The notes under the pieces are model-generated. The model saw only the letters and a program-made list of their open reading frames with translations. It did no database searches and was not told where the DNA came from. From Bin87 sp965116565 (GTDB taxonomy: Bacteria; Chloroflexota; Dehalococcoidia; Lucifugimonadales; UBA3495): 64,000 nucleotides of DNA. Of this stretch, positions 51,108 to 58,540 are shown in pieces (position 1 is the first letter of the stretch; every line of letters begins with the position of its first letter). Where the stretch lies: the NCBI GenBank assembly GCA_965116565.1, contig OZ220699.1, forward strand, positions 806,001 to 870,000. Direction: 5' to 3'. The translations under genes were made by a program, and so were the position numbers.

Positions 51108-51887
51108 ATGACAACCGCTGTACGAGAAGTCCACGTTTACACCAACCCTGGTTGATTCAGCTGCCGGACGCTGGAGGAATTCCTGGCGTCCAACGGTGTT
51201 CAGTATGAACACCACGACCTGCTGACCGACGAAGCGGCCCGCGAGGACCTGAAGTCCCGGGGCGTGCTGTCCGCGCCCGTGACCATCATCGACGGGACGG
51301 AAGTGATCATCGGGTACTACCCCAAGAAGCTGATTCCGGCGCTTGGGCTGGAGGACGCGCCCATCGACCTGTCGGGCAAGACGGCCTGGCTGGCGGACAA
51401 GTACCGCGTGATCCTGGAAGCCGCCGTGCGGGCGACGCTGGAGCTGAGCGAGGAGCAACTGGCCCAGCCGGTGCAGTGGCGTCCCGAAATGCTGCGGGAC
51501 ACGCTGGTGCATATCGTGTCCTTCCCGGAACTGGCGTACACCAGCCGAACGCGGGGATCCATGAGCTCGGATGACATGCGGGCCTGCCGGGAGAGCCTGG
51601 CGCACCTGCAGAAGCCCCAGGAGATCGCCGACTACGCCTGCGGCGTTGCCGACGGAATCGTTGCATTCCTCAACAGCGGCGACACCGAAGGATTCGACCG
51701 CGTGGTGCCGGCGCACTACGGCGGCGAGGTTACCGTGCTGGAACTGCTCAATATCATCCTGAGCCACAGCACGCACCACCTCAAGCAGGTGTACTGGTTC
51801 ATGGACACCAACCTGGGCCAACCGGCGACGACTCCCGCCACCGAAGGGGATATGGAGGGAATCTTCACGCCGGCCCAGCTGATTTAA
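51108..51887 (+). CDS. putative selenoprotein: glutaredoxin-like domain fused to DinB-like domain
   Basis: 259 residues if UGA at 51153-51155 (codon 16) is read as selenocysteine. From ATG 51108 (GGGGGAAAAGC upstream) the protein reads VHVYTNPG, then UGA, then FSCRTLEEFLASNG. This is the glutaredoxin active-site loop with U-x-x-C (U16, Cys19) in place of C-x-x-C. Cis-Pro57 (SAPVTIIDG) and a normal thioredoxin-fold end (about residue 80) follow. Residues about 90-255 are DinB-like, with His residues in LVHIVSFPE and LSHSTHHLKQVYWFMD suited to metal binding. A bacterial SECIS-like hairpin lies ten bases after the UGA. Without Sec insertion only the part after the UGA would be called (for example from 51264). 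A redox-linked metal or thiol transfer role is inferred. Confidence 0.8.
51153..51191 (+). promoter_or_regulatory. candidate bacterial SECIS element directly after the in-frame UGA
   Basis: UGA at 51153-51155. Ten bases later GGACGC (51166-51171) pairs with GCGUCC (51186-51191), extended by a U-G pair. The 12-base apical part is G/A-rich (GGAGGAA). Distance from UGA and the G-bearing apical loop fit the SelB-dependent bSECIS rule (stem-loop about 12-37 bases after UGA). Confidence 0.7.
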
Positions 51888-51914
51888 CCGCGCTGGGCGC
51901 GAGGACTGAGCAAA

Positions 51915-52889
51915 ATGGCAGAACCACTGATAGCGTTGGACGAGATACCCGAAACCCGGGTGATCATAGCCGGCTGGCGCCGTCAGTGGTCTGACGGCGG
52001 GAACATATCCAGCGGGATGCCGCGCTGGCTGATCGACAAGACGTCGGCCCGACGCATCGGGCAAATGACTGACGAAGTTTCGCGGATGTGTTTCCCGTTC
52101 CAGGTGGCCGGCACCCACGATCTCTACCGGCCCCGGGCCGCGTTCAACGAAGGACTGCCCAGCCGGCCGATGCAGTGGGACAACGGCTTCTGGGACGCCG
52201 GGAACGGCCTGGTGATATTCCTGGGTATCGAGCCCTGGTATCGCATCGACCTGTACGGCCAGGCGTTCTTTGAGGCGGTGGCCACGCTGGGCAGCCCAAA
52301 GGTGGTGGCGGTGGAAGGGTACAACGGACCCGCGCCGCCGGACCAGGAGCGGCGCATATCGTGCGTCTACAGCAAGGCGTCGATGGCCGACGAACTGCGT
52401 CAGCACGGCATGCTGTTTTCCAGCTATGGGTCGCAGCAGCGCCAGGGCCCGACGGTGGGTATGGCGATGGTGAGCATCGCGCACTACCAGCATCCGGACG
52501 TGGAGATGGTGCGCGTGGGCGCGATGGCTCCGATGTTTCCGTTCAGTGGGGGTAGCGGAGGCAGTGGGGGTCAGCTTGGCATCACCACCGACCACCGGGC
52601 TTTCTACGACATCATGCGGCGGCTGCGCGCCCTGTACTCGCTGGAGATTGATCTGTCGGATCTACGTCCCCGGTACGAGGAGGAAGCAGAGCGGCTGCAG
52701 GAGTCGCTGGACCGGGTTGCACAGCGCAACGACGAGGCGCGCCGGTACATCGAACGGGTGCGGAGTGAGCACAATTTCATGGCCTTCGAGGAACCCATCG
52801 AGCTCCCGCCGAGCATTGAGGGTACCCTGGCGGATATCCTGGGGCAACTTGATCTGGGCGGAGAGGACGACAACACGCCGGAGCGATGA
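51915..52889 (+). CDS. PAC2 family protein
   Basis: 324 aa. PAC2 (proteasome assembly chaperone 2-like) fold: VIIAGWRRQWSDGGNISSG at the N-terminus, FQVAGTHDLYRPRAAFNEGLP, GNGLVIFLGIEPWYRIDLYGQAFFEAV, GSPKVVAVEGYNG and ISCVYSKASMADELRQHGM. A C-terminal coiled-coil part follows (RYEEEAERLQESLDRVAQRN). The bacterial members have no firm function. They are structurally related to eukaryotic proteasome assembly chaperones and often occur with ATP-grasp proteins or proteasome genes, none of which is near. It follows the selenoprotein gene after 27 bases and may share its transcript. Confidence 0.85.
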   Translation: MAEPLIALDEIPETRVIIAGWRRQWSDGGNISSGMPRWLIDKTSARRIGQMTDEVSRMCFPFQVAGTHDLYRPRAAFNEGLPSRPMQWDNGFWDAGNGLVIFLGIEPWYRIDLYGQAFFEAVATLGSPKVVAVEGYNGPAPPDQERRISCVYSKASMADELRQHGMLFSSYGSQQRQGPTVGMAMVSIAHYQHPDVEMVRVGAMAPMFPFSGGSGGSGGQLGITTDHRAFYDIMRRLRALYSLEIDLSDLRPRYEEEAERLQESLDRVAQRNDEARRYIERVRSEHNFMAFEEPIELPPSIEGTLADILGQLDLGGEDDNTPER

Positions 52890-52921
52890 CGGGCCGCCGC
52901 GAGGCCAACGGGCAAAGGCAA

Positions 52922-52944
52922 GGGGCGGGTTTCAAACCCGCCCC
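52922..52944. terminator. palindrome GGGGCGGGTT-tca-AACCCGCCCC
   Basis: Third copy of the 10-bp-arm palindrome, between the convergent PAC2 and VOC genes (32 and 29 bases from their stops). Position supports a bidirectional terminator. Confidence 0.7.
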
Positions 52945-52973
52945 CAAGCGTTTCGGGCGTTGCGAATCGCGAA

Positions 52974-53423
52974 CTAGTCGATGACCAGAACGGTGTTCTC
53001 GCGGCCTTCGCGCCGCATTTCAGCAAGGCCTTCCTCTGGGGTATCAAACTTGTCGTAGTAGAACTCGATGCCGTTGCCGTCCGGGTCCTCGAAATAGACG
53101 CTGCCGGTCATGCCGTGGTCGGTGGTGCGGTCAACTTTGATGTCGTTCTCAATCAGGCTGTGGTAGAGGTCGCGGAGCGAATCGAAGTCCTCGACCTGAA
53201 CGGCGAAGTGGTTGAGGCCGATATTGCCCTTGCGCGTGGTGGGCGAATCGTCGGAGGCCTGGAACAGGGCGAGGTCGTGGTGGATCTCGCCGCAAGTCAG
53301 GAAGGTAGCGCCGGGGCGGGACACCGCGATCTCAAAGCCGAGGATATCGGTGTAGAACTTGGTGGACGCTGCCACGTCGGAGACGTTAATTACCAGGTGG
53401 CCTACTTGCTTGGGTTTTACCAT
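52974..53423 (-). CDS. VOC-family (glyoxalase/extradiol dioxygenase-like) protein
   Basis: 149 aa from ATG 53423 (AAAGGAG upstream). Two beta-alpha-beta-beta-beta modules: VGHLVINVSDVAASTKFYTDILGFEIAV and GLNHFAVQVEDFDSLRDLYHSLIENDI, then VYFEDPDGNGIEFYYDKF. Potential metal ligands are His9 of GHLVIN, His in NHFAVQ and Glu in IEFYYD, the 2-His-1-Glu type pattern of ring-cleaving dioxygenases, glyoxalase I or fosfomycin resistance proteins. Length fits a one-domain VOC protein. Substrate not assignable. Confidence 0.9.
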   Translation of the reverse strand: MVKPKQVGHLVINVSDVAASTKFYTDILGFEIAVSRPGATFLTCGEIHHDLALFQASDDSPTTRKGNIGLNHFAVQVEDFDSLRDLYHSLIENDIKVDRTTDHGMTGSVYFEDPDGNGIEFYYDKFDTPEEGLAEMRREGRENTVLVID

Positions 53424-53505
53424 TTTGTAACTCCTTTCGAAATAAGATGGGCGCCTGTTGCCGGCTAATATACGATAGTTGTTGTACGGGGGCAAGAATC
53501 CGGCG

Positions 53506-53924
53506 TTAGTCGGCGGCGACTTCTTCCGGCGTGAGCAGGACCTGGCCGTCGTCGGGGTCATGGCGATGGCGCATCACGAGGTCGACGCGCTCGTGCAGCG
53601 CGATTACCAAGCCTTTGACTTCGCTGATCTCGCGACCAAGGGCCGCGACGGTGGCTTCCAGGCTTTCCAGGCGGCCTTCAAGTCTGTCCATGCGTCCGGC
53701 AGATTATCGATGCGTTCGATGAGGCTGTGGTTAACGTTATCGGTGCGGTCGGCGAGGTTATTGTTAACGTCGTCGTTGCGCCGGTTCGTGCCGAGGAGTT
53801 CGCCTTTTAATTCGCCGATGTCGCGGGCCTGCCGGAGCAAGGCGACAAGCATGGCAACCAGCAACAGGCCGATAACGGCCAGGAAGCCGTACCGGATGTA
53901 ATCGGCGAGTGTGATCGTTTCCAA
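53506..53924 (-). pseudogene. frameshifted membrane-anchored coiled-coil protein
   Basis: Starts at ATG 53924 with a membrane helix (IRYGFLAVIGLLLVAMLVALL) and a polar segment ending NHSLIERIDNLPD. The expected continuation (MDRLEGRLESLEATVAALGREISEVKG to LLTPEEVAAD, stop at 53506) is in the neighbouring frame. A single-base shift near 53690-53705 explains it. Repaired length is about 139 aa. The original is a one-helix protein with an extracytoplasmic or cytoplasmic coiled coil. It could be a sequencing or assembly indel; a parallel indel occurs at about 45.29 kb. Confidence 0.7.
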
Positions 53925-54026
53925 TTATGCGTGCCGGCCCGAATCCTGGGGCGGGGCATGATGCCGCTTGAAGTATGACCACATGCATGTATCTGCGGCA
54001 ACGGCACCGGGTCGCCAACGGTGCGG

Positions 54027-55262
54027 TCAGATTTCGTCCATCCTGCGCACCATGGGGCGGTAGAGCCAGCCGGCGACTGAAATCACCAGCAGGACCGCCG
54101 CGCCGCTGGTGATGGCGAGGGACCAACCGTAGAGATGGGCCAGCCAGGTGAGCGGCCACGCGCCCAGGAAGTGGAAGACCGGCGCCATCTGCATCATAGC
54201 CATCATGCGCCCGCGCATTTCCGGAGCGGTGGTCAGCTGCATCAGGGAGCTGGACACCGGCCAGAAACCGCCGATGCTGGTGGAACCGACCATGGCGACC
54301 AGGATGCAGCCGGCCCAGAACCAGGGCGTCCACGCCATCACCATCAGGCCGACGCAGCACAAGGTGACCTCGAGGTACATCAGCAGTCCCTTGCGCTTTC
54401 GGTCTCCCCAGCTGGCAACTACCATGGAACCGAGGAACGCGCCGCCGCCGCGGGCCATCATGAAAATGCCGGTCTGGGTGCCGTTCAGCTTGAGGAACTC
54501 CTGGGTGAAGCCGACGACCACCTGCATGTAGGCCATCCCGAAGAACCCGAAGGATGCCGACATGAGGATCAGAACGGCGGCCATGGGCGTTCTGAGGGCG
54601 TGGGAGAAACCGCCGACGAGATCGCTGATGGGGGACGAATTGCGCCGCGTCACGACGGGCGGCGAGGCCACCATGAACAGGAAAAATATCGCCACCAGGT
54701 AGCTGACGCCGTTGATCATGATGGCCGCCCACGTGCCGAGGTGGTCGATTGCCCAGCCACCGACCAACGGGCCGACCATGTTGCCGATCTGCCCGATGGA
54801 GGTGTGCAGGGCGATGGCGTTCATCATGTCTTCGCGGGGCACCAGGTCGGCGGCCAGGGCCATGCGGGCCGGCATCTGCACGGCGCTCAAGCCGCCCATG
54901 ATGAAAACGACGATGTAGACGTGCCAGATCTGGGCCAATCCGGCCAACGCCAGGAAGGCGAGAGCCAGCGTGACGGCTCCGTTGGACAGCACGCAGAATA
55001 TGAGGAACAGCTTCCGGTTCACACGGTCGGCCATCACGCCGCCGGCGAAGGTAAAGATGAAGTTGGAGACCCCAAAGATGCTGACGGCCAGACCGAGCGC
55101 CGTTTTTTCGCCGGTGAGGTCAAAGATGAGCCAGCCGATGCCGAGGAACTGGATGCCCTGGCCGAATGACTGGACGCCGATGTTCAGAAAGAACCACCGG
55201 AAGTCCCGGTGGCGAAGCGCGGAAAAAGTGCTGAGCCGGCCAGCGACGGCTGCGGCGGCCAT
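54027..55262 (-). CDS. MFS transporter (EntS/MFS_3-like)
   Basis: 411 aa, twelve helices. The start MAAAAVAGRLSTFSALRHRDFRWFFLNIGVQSFGQGIQF and FAGGVMADRVNRKLFLIFCVLSN (loop 2-3 motif) place it in the MFS_3 group of enterobactin exporter/multidrug-like proteins. AARMALAADLVPREDMMNAIALHTSIGQIGNMVGPLVGGWAID and a long ISDLVGGFSHALRTP linker also fit. Substrate unknown. Lies five bases downstream of a HAD-type dehalogenase gene on the same strand. Confidence 0.9.
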   Translation of the reverse strand: MAAAAVAGRLSTFSALRHRDFRWFFLNIGVQSFGQGIQFLGIGWLIFDLTGEKTALGLAVSIFGVSNFIFTFAGGVMADRVNRKLFLIFCVLSNGAVTLALAFLALAGLAQIWHVYIVVFIMGGLSAVQMPARMALAADLVPREDMMNAIALHTSIGQIGNMVGPLVGGWAIDHLGTWAAIMINGVSYLVAIFFLFMVASPPVVTRRNSSPISDLVGGFSHALRTPMAAVLILMSASFGFFGMAYMQVVVGFTQEFLKLNGTQTGIFMMARGGGAFLGSMVVASWGDRKRKGLLMYLEVTLCCVGLMVMAWTPWFWAGCILVAMVGSTSIGGFWPVSSSLMQLTTAPEMRGRMMAMMQMAPVFHFLGAWPLTWLAHLYGWSLAITSGAAVLLVISVAGWLYRPMVRRMDEI

Positions 55263-55267
55263 ACTGT

Positions 55268-55993
55268 TCAGGCGCGGTCCGAGGATGAAAGCAGGCGGTC
55301 AGCCAGTTGGTTGAAGTCGGCCACTTCGAAGTCGGGCAGGTAGGGCGACTCCTCGTTGGGGAGGTCGTAGCGGTTGACGTATGCGCCGCGGTAGCCGCAG
55401 GCGCGAGCGCCGGTGATGTCAAAGGAATGGGCGGCTACCATCAGGATTTCGCCCGGCGTTTTATCGAGGATGCGGGCCGCGGTGCGGTAAACGGCCGGGT
55501 GGGGTTTGAATGAGCCGGCCTTTTCGACGGAGATGACGTCGTTGAAGGGCACTCCGATGTTGTCGCGAACCAGCTTCTCCAGGTAGGCCTGCTCGCCGTT
55601 TGAGAGAGCCACAAGGCTGAAGCGGCCGCTATCGGCCAGGCGATTCAAACCCGCCACCGCGTCGGCGTATGGGCGCAGGTCGTCGTACGCGGCCATGAAT
55701 TTCGCCACGTCGTCGTAGGTGAAGTCCACCCGGTGCATGCGCAGGCAGTAGATGAAGGACCGGCGGCAGGTTTCCAGATAGCCGCTGTGGCCGAGCATGA
55801 ACAGGTTGTCCTGGTACTGTTCGATGCGCTGGCGGCCGCGCCAGTCGGCCCAGAGTGTTTCACCCGTTACCGTGGAACCGCGCTGTTTGAGGAATGTGTC
55901 AGTGGGTCCGATCAGGCTGCCGCCCAGGTCCAATACCGTGCCGAACATATCGAATGCGAGGGTATTGACCTGAGCGATGGGATCGCCGGGCAT
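55268..55993 (-). CDS. haloacid dehalogenase type II-like HAD hydrolase
   Basis: 241 aa from ATG 55993. HAD superfamily: the nucleophile Asp15 in TLAFDMFGTVLD, WADWRGRQRIEQYQ (L-2-haloacid dehalogenase-type cap), motif II SLVALSNGEQAYLEKLV, the conserved Lys in SFKPHPAVYRTAARIL, and motif III/IV in ILMVAAHSFDITGARACGYRGAYVNR. The LALSNG and VAAHxxDxxGAxxxG features match L-2-haloacid dehalogenase. In the C2-cap family the substrate can also be another small acid. It is the first gene of a HAD-MFS pair; a dehalogenase next to a transporter is a known arrangement for haloacid use. Confidence 0.9.
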   Translation of the reverse strand: MPGDPIAQVNTLAFDMFGTVLDLGGSLIGPTDTFLKQRGSTVTGETLWADWRGRQRIEQYQDNLFMLGHSGYLETCRRSFIYCLRMHRVDFTYDDVAKFMAAYDDLRPYADAVAGLNRLADSGRFSLVALSNGEQAYLEKLVRDNIGVPFNDVISVEKAGSFKPHPAVYRTAARILDKTPGEILMVAAHSFDITGARACGYRGAYVNRYDLPNEESPYLPDFEVADFNQLADRLLSSSDRA

Positions 55994-56077
55994 GGGTGAG
56001 TTCTCCGGCGCCACGAGGCGCAAAGGCGGTGATTCGGGGCGCCGAGGGCGTCGCCGCGGGCAATCCAAGCCCGGTTG

Positions 56078-56320
56078 CTATTCGACAGGCTTGATGTTGT
56101 CGATGTTGGTCTGGTCGACGTTGATCTGGCGCTTGACGCTGTCGAAGTAGACGATCAGCCAGGTGGCAGGGCCGACGGTGCGCTTCTCGCGGACCTCTCC
56201 GACGTCGCCGGTAGTGATGCTGCGGACCGATGAGCCAACGGGGGAGGCCATGACTTCGCGGACCTCGAAGTCGGCGACGGCTTCGACTTTCATTCCCTTT
56301 TCATACAGGTCAAAACTCAT
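56078..56320 (-). CDS. hypothetical protein, small beta-rich
   Basis: 80 aa from ATG 56320 with TGGAGG upstream. MSFDLYEKGMKVEAVADFEVREVMASPVGSSV, then VGEVREKRTVGPATWLIVYFDSVKRQINVDQTNIDNIKPVE. The single beta-barrel-like pattern (KGMxVxAxxDF, TGDVGEVxE, YFDSxKR) is like SH3-type or CarD-N-like small domains, but no family is assigned. Separate from the HAD gene by 84 bases on the same strand. Confidence 0.6.
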   Translation of the reverse strand: MSFDLYEKGMKVEAVADFEVREVMASPVGSSVRSITTGDVGEVREKRTVGPATWLIVYFDSVKRQINVDQTNIDNIKPVE

Positions 56321-56523
56321 CGGGGTACCTCCAGTGGGAACGGGTGCGCCAGAACGGGGACACGGTTTGACTGGCGTTGCAGTGTACGGGGCGATGGTAG
56401 GGGTGTCAACGAACGGGCGCCGCGCGCGGACGCCGGTGGTTACTGGACGGGGTAGGCGGGGGCGGGTATGATTTACGATGCTAACGCACCATCGCAAAAA
56501 CTCTCTGGAGGTACACTGCTGCC

Positions 56524-56883
56524 ATGAAAATCGTAAAAATGTCCGCCGTAGAAAGGACTGAAGGCACTGCGCCCCTGTTCACCGGGCCCGTAGGCCGGCA
56601 GGCGATCCTGGATCCCGAGGACAGCAACAACTTCAACTTCGGCATCGTCCACTTTGGCGCGGGCGTGCGCAACAAGTTCCACACCCACAGCGGCGACCAG
56701 ATCCTGATCGTGACGGAGGGCACGGGAATCGTAGCGACCCGCGGTGAGGAAGTGACGGTCACCGAGGGCGACGTTGCTATCATTCCGGCCGGTGAGGACC
56801 ACTGGCACGGCTCCCGCGAGACGGCGATGTCTCACATCACCATCACGGTCAAGGGCAGCCAGACGCAGCAAAACGAAGACTAG
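56524..56883 (+). CDS. cupin-domain protein
   Basis: 119 aa from ATG 56524. Classic cupin motifs: VHFGAGVRNKFHTHSGDQILIVTEGTG with the HxH...Q/E metal ligands (FHTHSGDQ) and GDVAIIPAGEDHWHG (second motif, H). This form differs from the two DUF-type cupins at 733 and 38889. Probably a metal-dependent small enzyme or ligand-binding protein. Followed at once by a strong palindromic terminator. Confidence 0.85.
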   Translation: MKIVKMSAVERTEGTAPLFTGPVGRQAILDPEDSNNFNFGIVHFGAGVRNKFHTHSGDQILIVTEGTGIVATRGEEVTVTEGDVAIIPAGEDHWHGSRETAMSHITITVKGSQTQQNED

Positions 56884-56904
56884 TTCCGCTTCGCAACCCG
56901 AACC

Positions 56905-56943
56905 ACGTAGGGGCGAATGATCATTCGCCCCTACGTTTTTTTT
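56905..56943. terminator. 32-bp perfect palindrome with T8 tail (intrinsic terminator)
   Basis: Arms ACGTAGGGGCGAATGA and its exact complement (56905-56936), directly followed on the + strand by an eight-base T run (56936-56943). This is a textbook intrinsic terminator for the cupin, lying between convergent genes and so also able to act on the MFS side as a hairpin. Confidence 0.9.
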
Positions 56944-56960
56944 GTATGGCTCGACCGGGC

Positions 56961-58496
56961 CTAGTGGTTGCGATGCCCGTGGGCGCCGTGACCGTGGTCA
57001 TCATGGCCGTGACCGTGATCGTCGTGACCGTGATCGTCGTGGCCATGTCCGTGGCCGCCGTGCCCGCCACCGTGTCCGCCGCCATGGTCATCGCCATGCC
57101 CGTGGCCGCCGTGGCCGTGGTCACCGTGGCCGTCATGGTGGTCGTCAACCTGTGCCGGTTGCGGCAGGCGGATGATGGCCAACAGCAGCGCGGCGACCAG
57201 GTACAGGGCAGCGGTGTAGTAGAAGAGGTAGTCGTAGTTGATGACGTAGAGCCACCCGGCGATGATGGGGGACGCGGCGCTGAGGATGAACCGGGAGGTT
57301 GAGAGCAGCCCCAACGTGGTGGCCGCGGTGCCCTCACGTACGATGTCCATGGCCGCTGCCGTCAATATGGGCTGGTCGCTGTAGAGGAACAGGCCCAGGA
57401 GGGCGAGCAGGATAGTCATCACGGCCAGGTCCGAACCCAGCGGAGCCATCAGCAGTGTGACGACGCCGAGGAACAGCATGCCTGGAATGAGCACGATTTT
57501 GCGGTTCAGCCGATCTGACAGGTACCCCATAACGGGACTGGCGAATATGCCCACGAGCACCAGCAGGCCGACCAAGGAGCCGCGGATGAACAGGTTCTCG
57601 AAACTGCGATGCTCGGTGATGGTGCTGCCCAGACCCAGTTCGTCAACCAGGTACAGAGGCAGGACGGTGATGAACCCGATGTAGGCCATGCCCCGCAGGC
57701 CGGCAACCACGGTGATGCCCCAGACCCGAGGGTTGCGTACCAGCAATTTAGTTTCGGCAATCTGAGACTGCATGGTGCTGGTGGCTTTCTCTTCGATCGC
57801 GGCCTGGGCACGCTGACCGATATCCCGGAAAGCCCAGAACACCAGGAAGGCCAGGAAGATGGGCACGGCGGCATAGATGGTGATGATGGCCTGCCACGCC
57901 AGCACGGCCAGCAGGGCTCCGGTCAGGACCGGGCCGATCACATCACCGATATTGCCTCCCACGCCGTGCAGCGACAGCACGGAGCCCCGCCGGTGGGTGA
58001 AGTGGGATGACAACGCCGCCATGGCCGGCAGATGCCACACGGACGCGGCGATGGCCACCACCGCCATGCCGATGATCAGCAGGGCGTATCCGGCCGGATT
58101 GAGAGTGGTGGACGCAGGCGCCGAGACCCACGAGGCGCCGGGCACCTGCCAGCCAGCCGACGCCATCAGCAGCCAGCCGACGCCGAACATGGCCATGCAC
58201 ACGGCCATGACCCAGCCCCAGTAACGCCTCAGCGCGTCGGTCAGCACGCCGCCGGGCAGGGCGACCACTCCGGAGGCGATCTCACGTGTGGTCTGGAGGC
58301 TGGTGGCGGCGATGACGCTGCCTCCCAGCAGCAGGTCTCGCACTTCGGGCAGGACGACGATGAAACTCTGGGCGATGGAGTGGAATACGCCGTGCCCGCT
58401 GGATAGGCCGCCGATGATGAAAGCCGCGCCGCGTCGGAACCCGGTACGTCCTTCAGTTACGGACGGGGCGGCGTGATGATGGTGAGCATGCGCCAT
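56961..58496 (-). CDS. MFS transporter with His-rich metal-binding N- and C-termini
   Basis: 511 aa. Begins MAHAHHHHAAP, then twelve hydrophobic segments: GVFHSIAQSFIVVLPEVRD, ALPGGVLTDALRRYWG, FTHRRGSVLSLHGVGGNIGDVIGP, NRKIVLIPGMLFL. It ends in a tail of about 60 residues (D/G/H only, roughly 23 His) of the DHGHGG type. MFS proteins with such tails are not standard family members. It is the last gene of a zinc operon (zur, znuA, znuC, znuB), so a role in moving or buffering zinc or another metal is likely. Direction of transport is not known. The tail resembles the metal-sensing loops of CDF and ZIP transporters. Confidence 0.85.
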   Translation of the reverse strand: MAHAHHHHAAPSVTEGRTGFRRGAAFIIGGLSSGHGVFHSIAQSFIVVLPEVRDLLLGGSVIAATSLQTTREIASGVVALPGGVLTDALRRYWGWVMAVCMAMFGVGWLLMASAGWQVPGASWVSAPASTTLNPAGYALLIIGMAVVAIAASVWHLPAMAALSSHFTHRRGSVLSLHGVGGNIGDVIGPVLTGALLAVLAWQAIITIYAAVPIFLAFLVFWAFRDIGQRAQAAIEEKATSTMQSQIAETKLLVRNPRVWGITVVAGLRGMAYIGFITVLPLYLVDELGLGSTITEHRSFENLFIRGSLVGLLVLVGIFASPVMGYLSDRLNRKIVLIPGMLFLGVVTLLMAPLGSDLAVMTILLALLGLFLYSDQPILTAAAMDIVREGTAATTLGLLSTSRFILSAASPIIAGWLYVINYDYLFYYTAALYLVAALLLAIIRLPQPAQVDDHHDGHGDHGHGGHGHGDDHGGGHGGGHGGHGHGHDDHGHDDHGHGHDDHGHGAHGHRNH

Positions 58497-58540
58497 AGCG
58501 ACCTCCTGTGGCCGTGGGTGCCGGATGCGCGTTTAGGGGA

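Noticed and set aside
51264..51887. Separate DinB gene starting at 51264
   Set aside because: It would start in the middle of the thioredoxin fold, after the active site. The upstream in-frame sequence is coherent except for the UGA, so it is treated as part of the selenoprotein.
50628..52595. 655-codon open frame on the minus strand across the GMC, selenoprotein and PAC2 genes
   Set aside because: His/Arg/Val-rich antisense product with no motif; it covers three real + strand genes.
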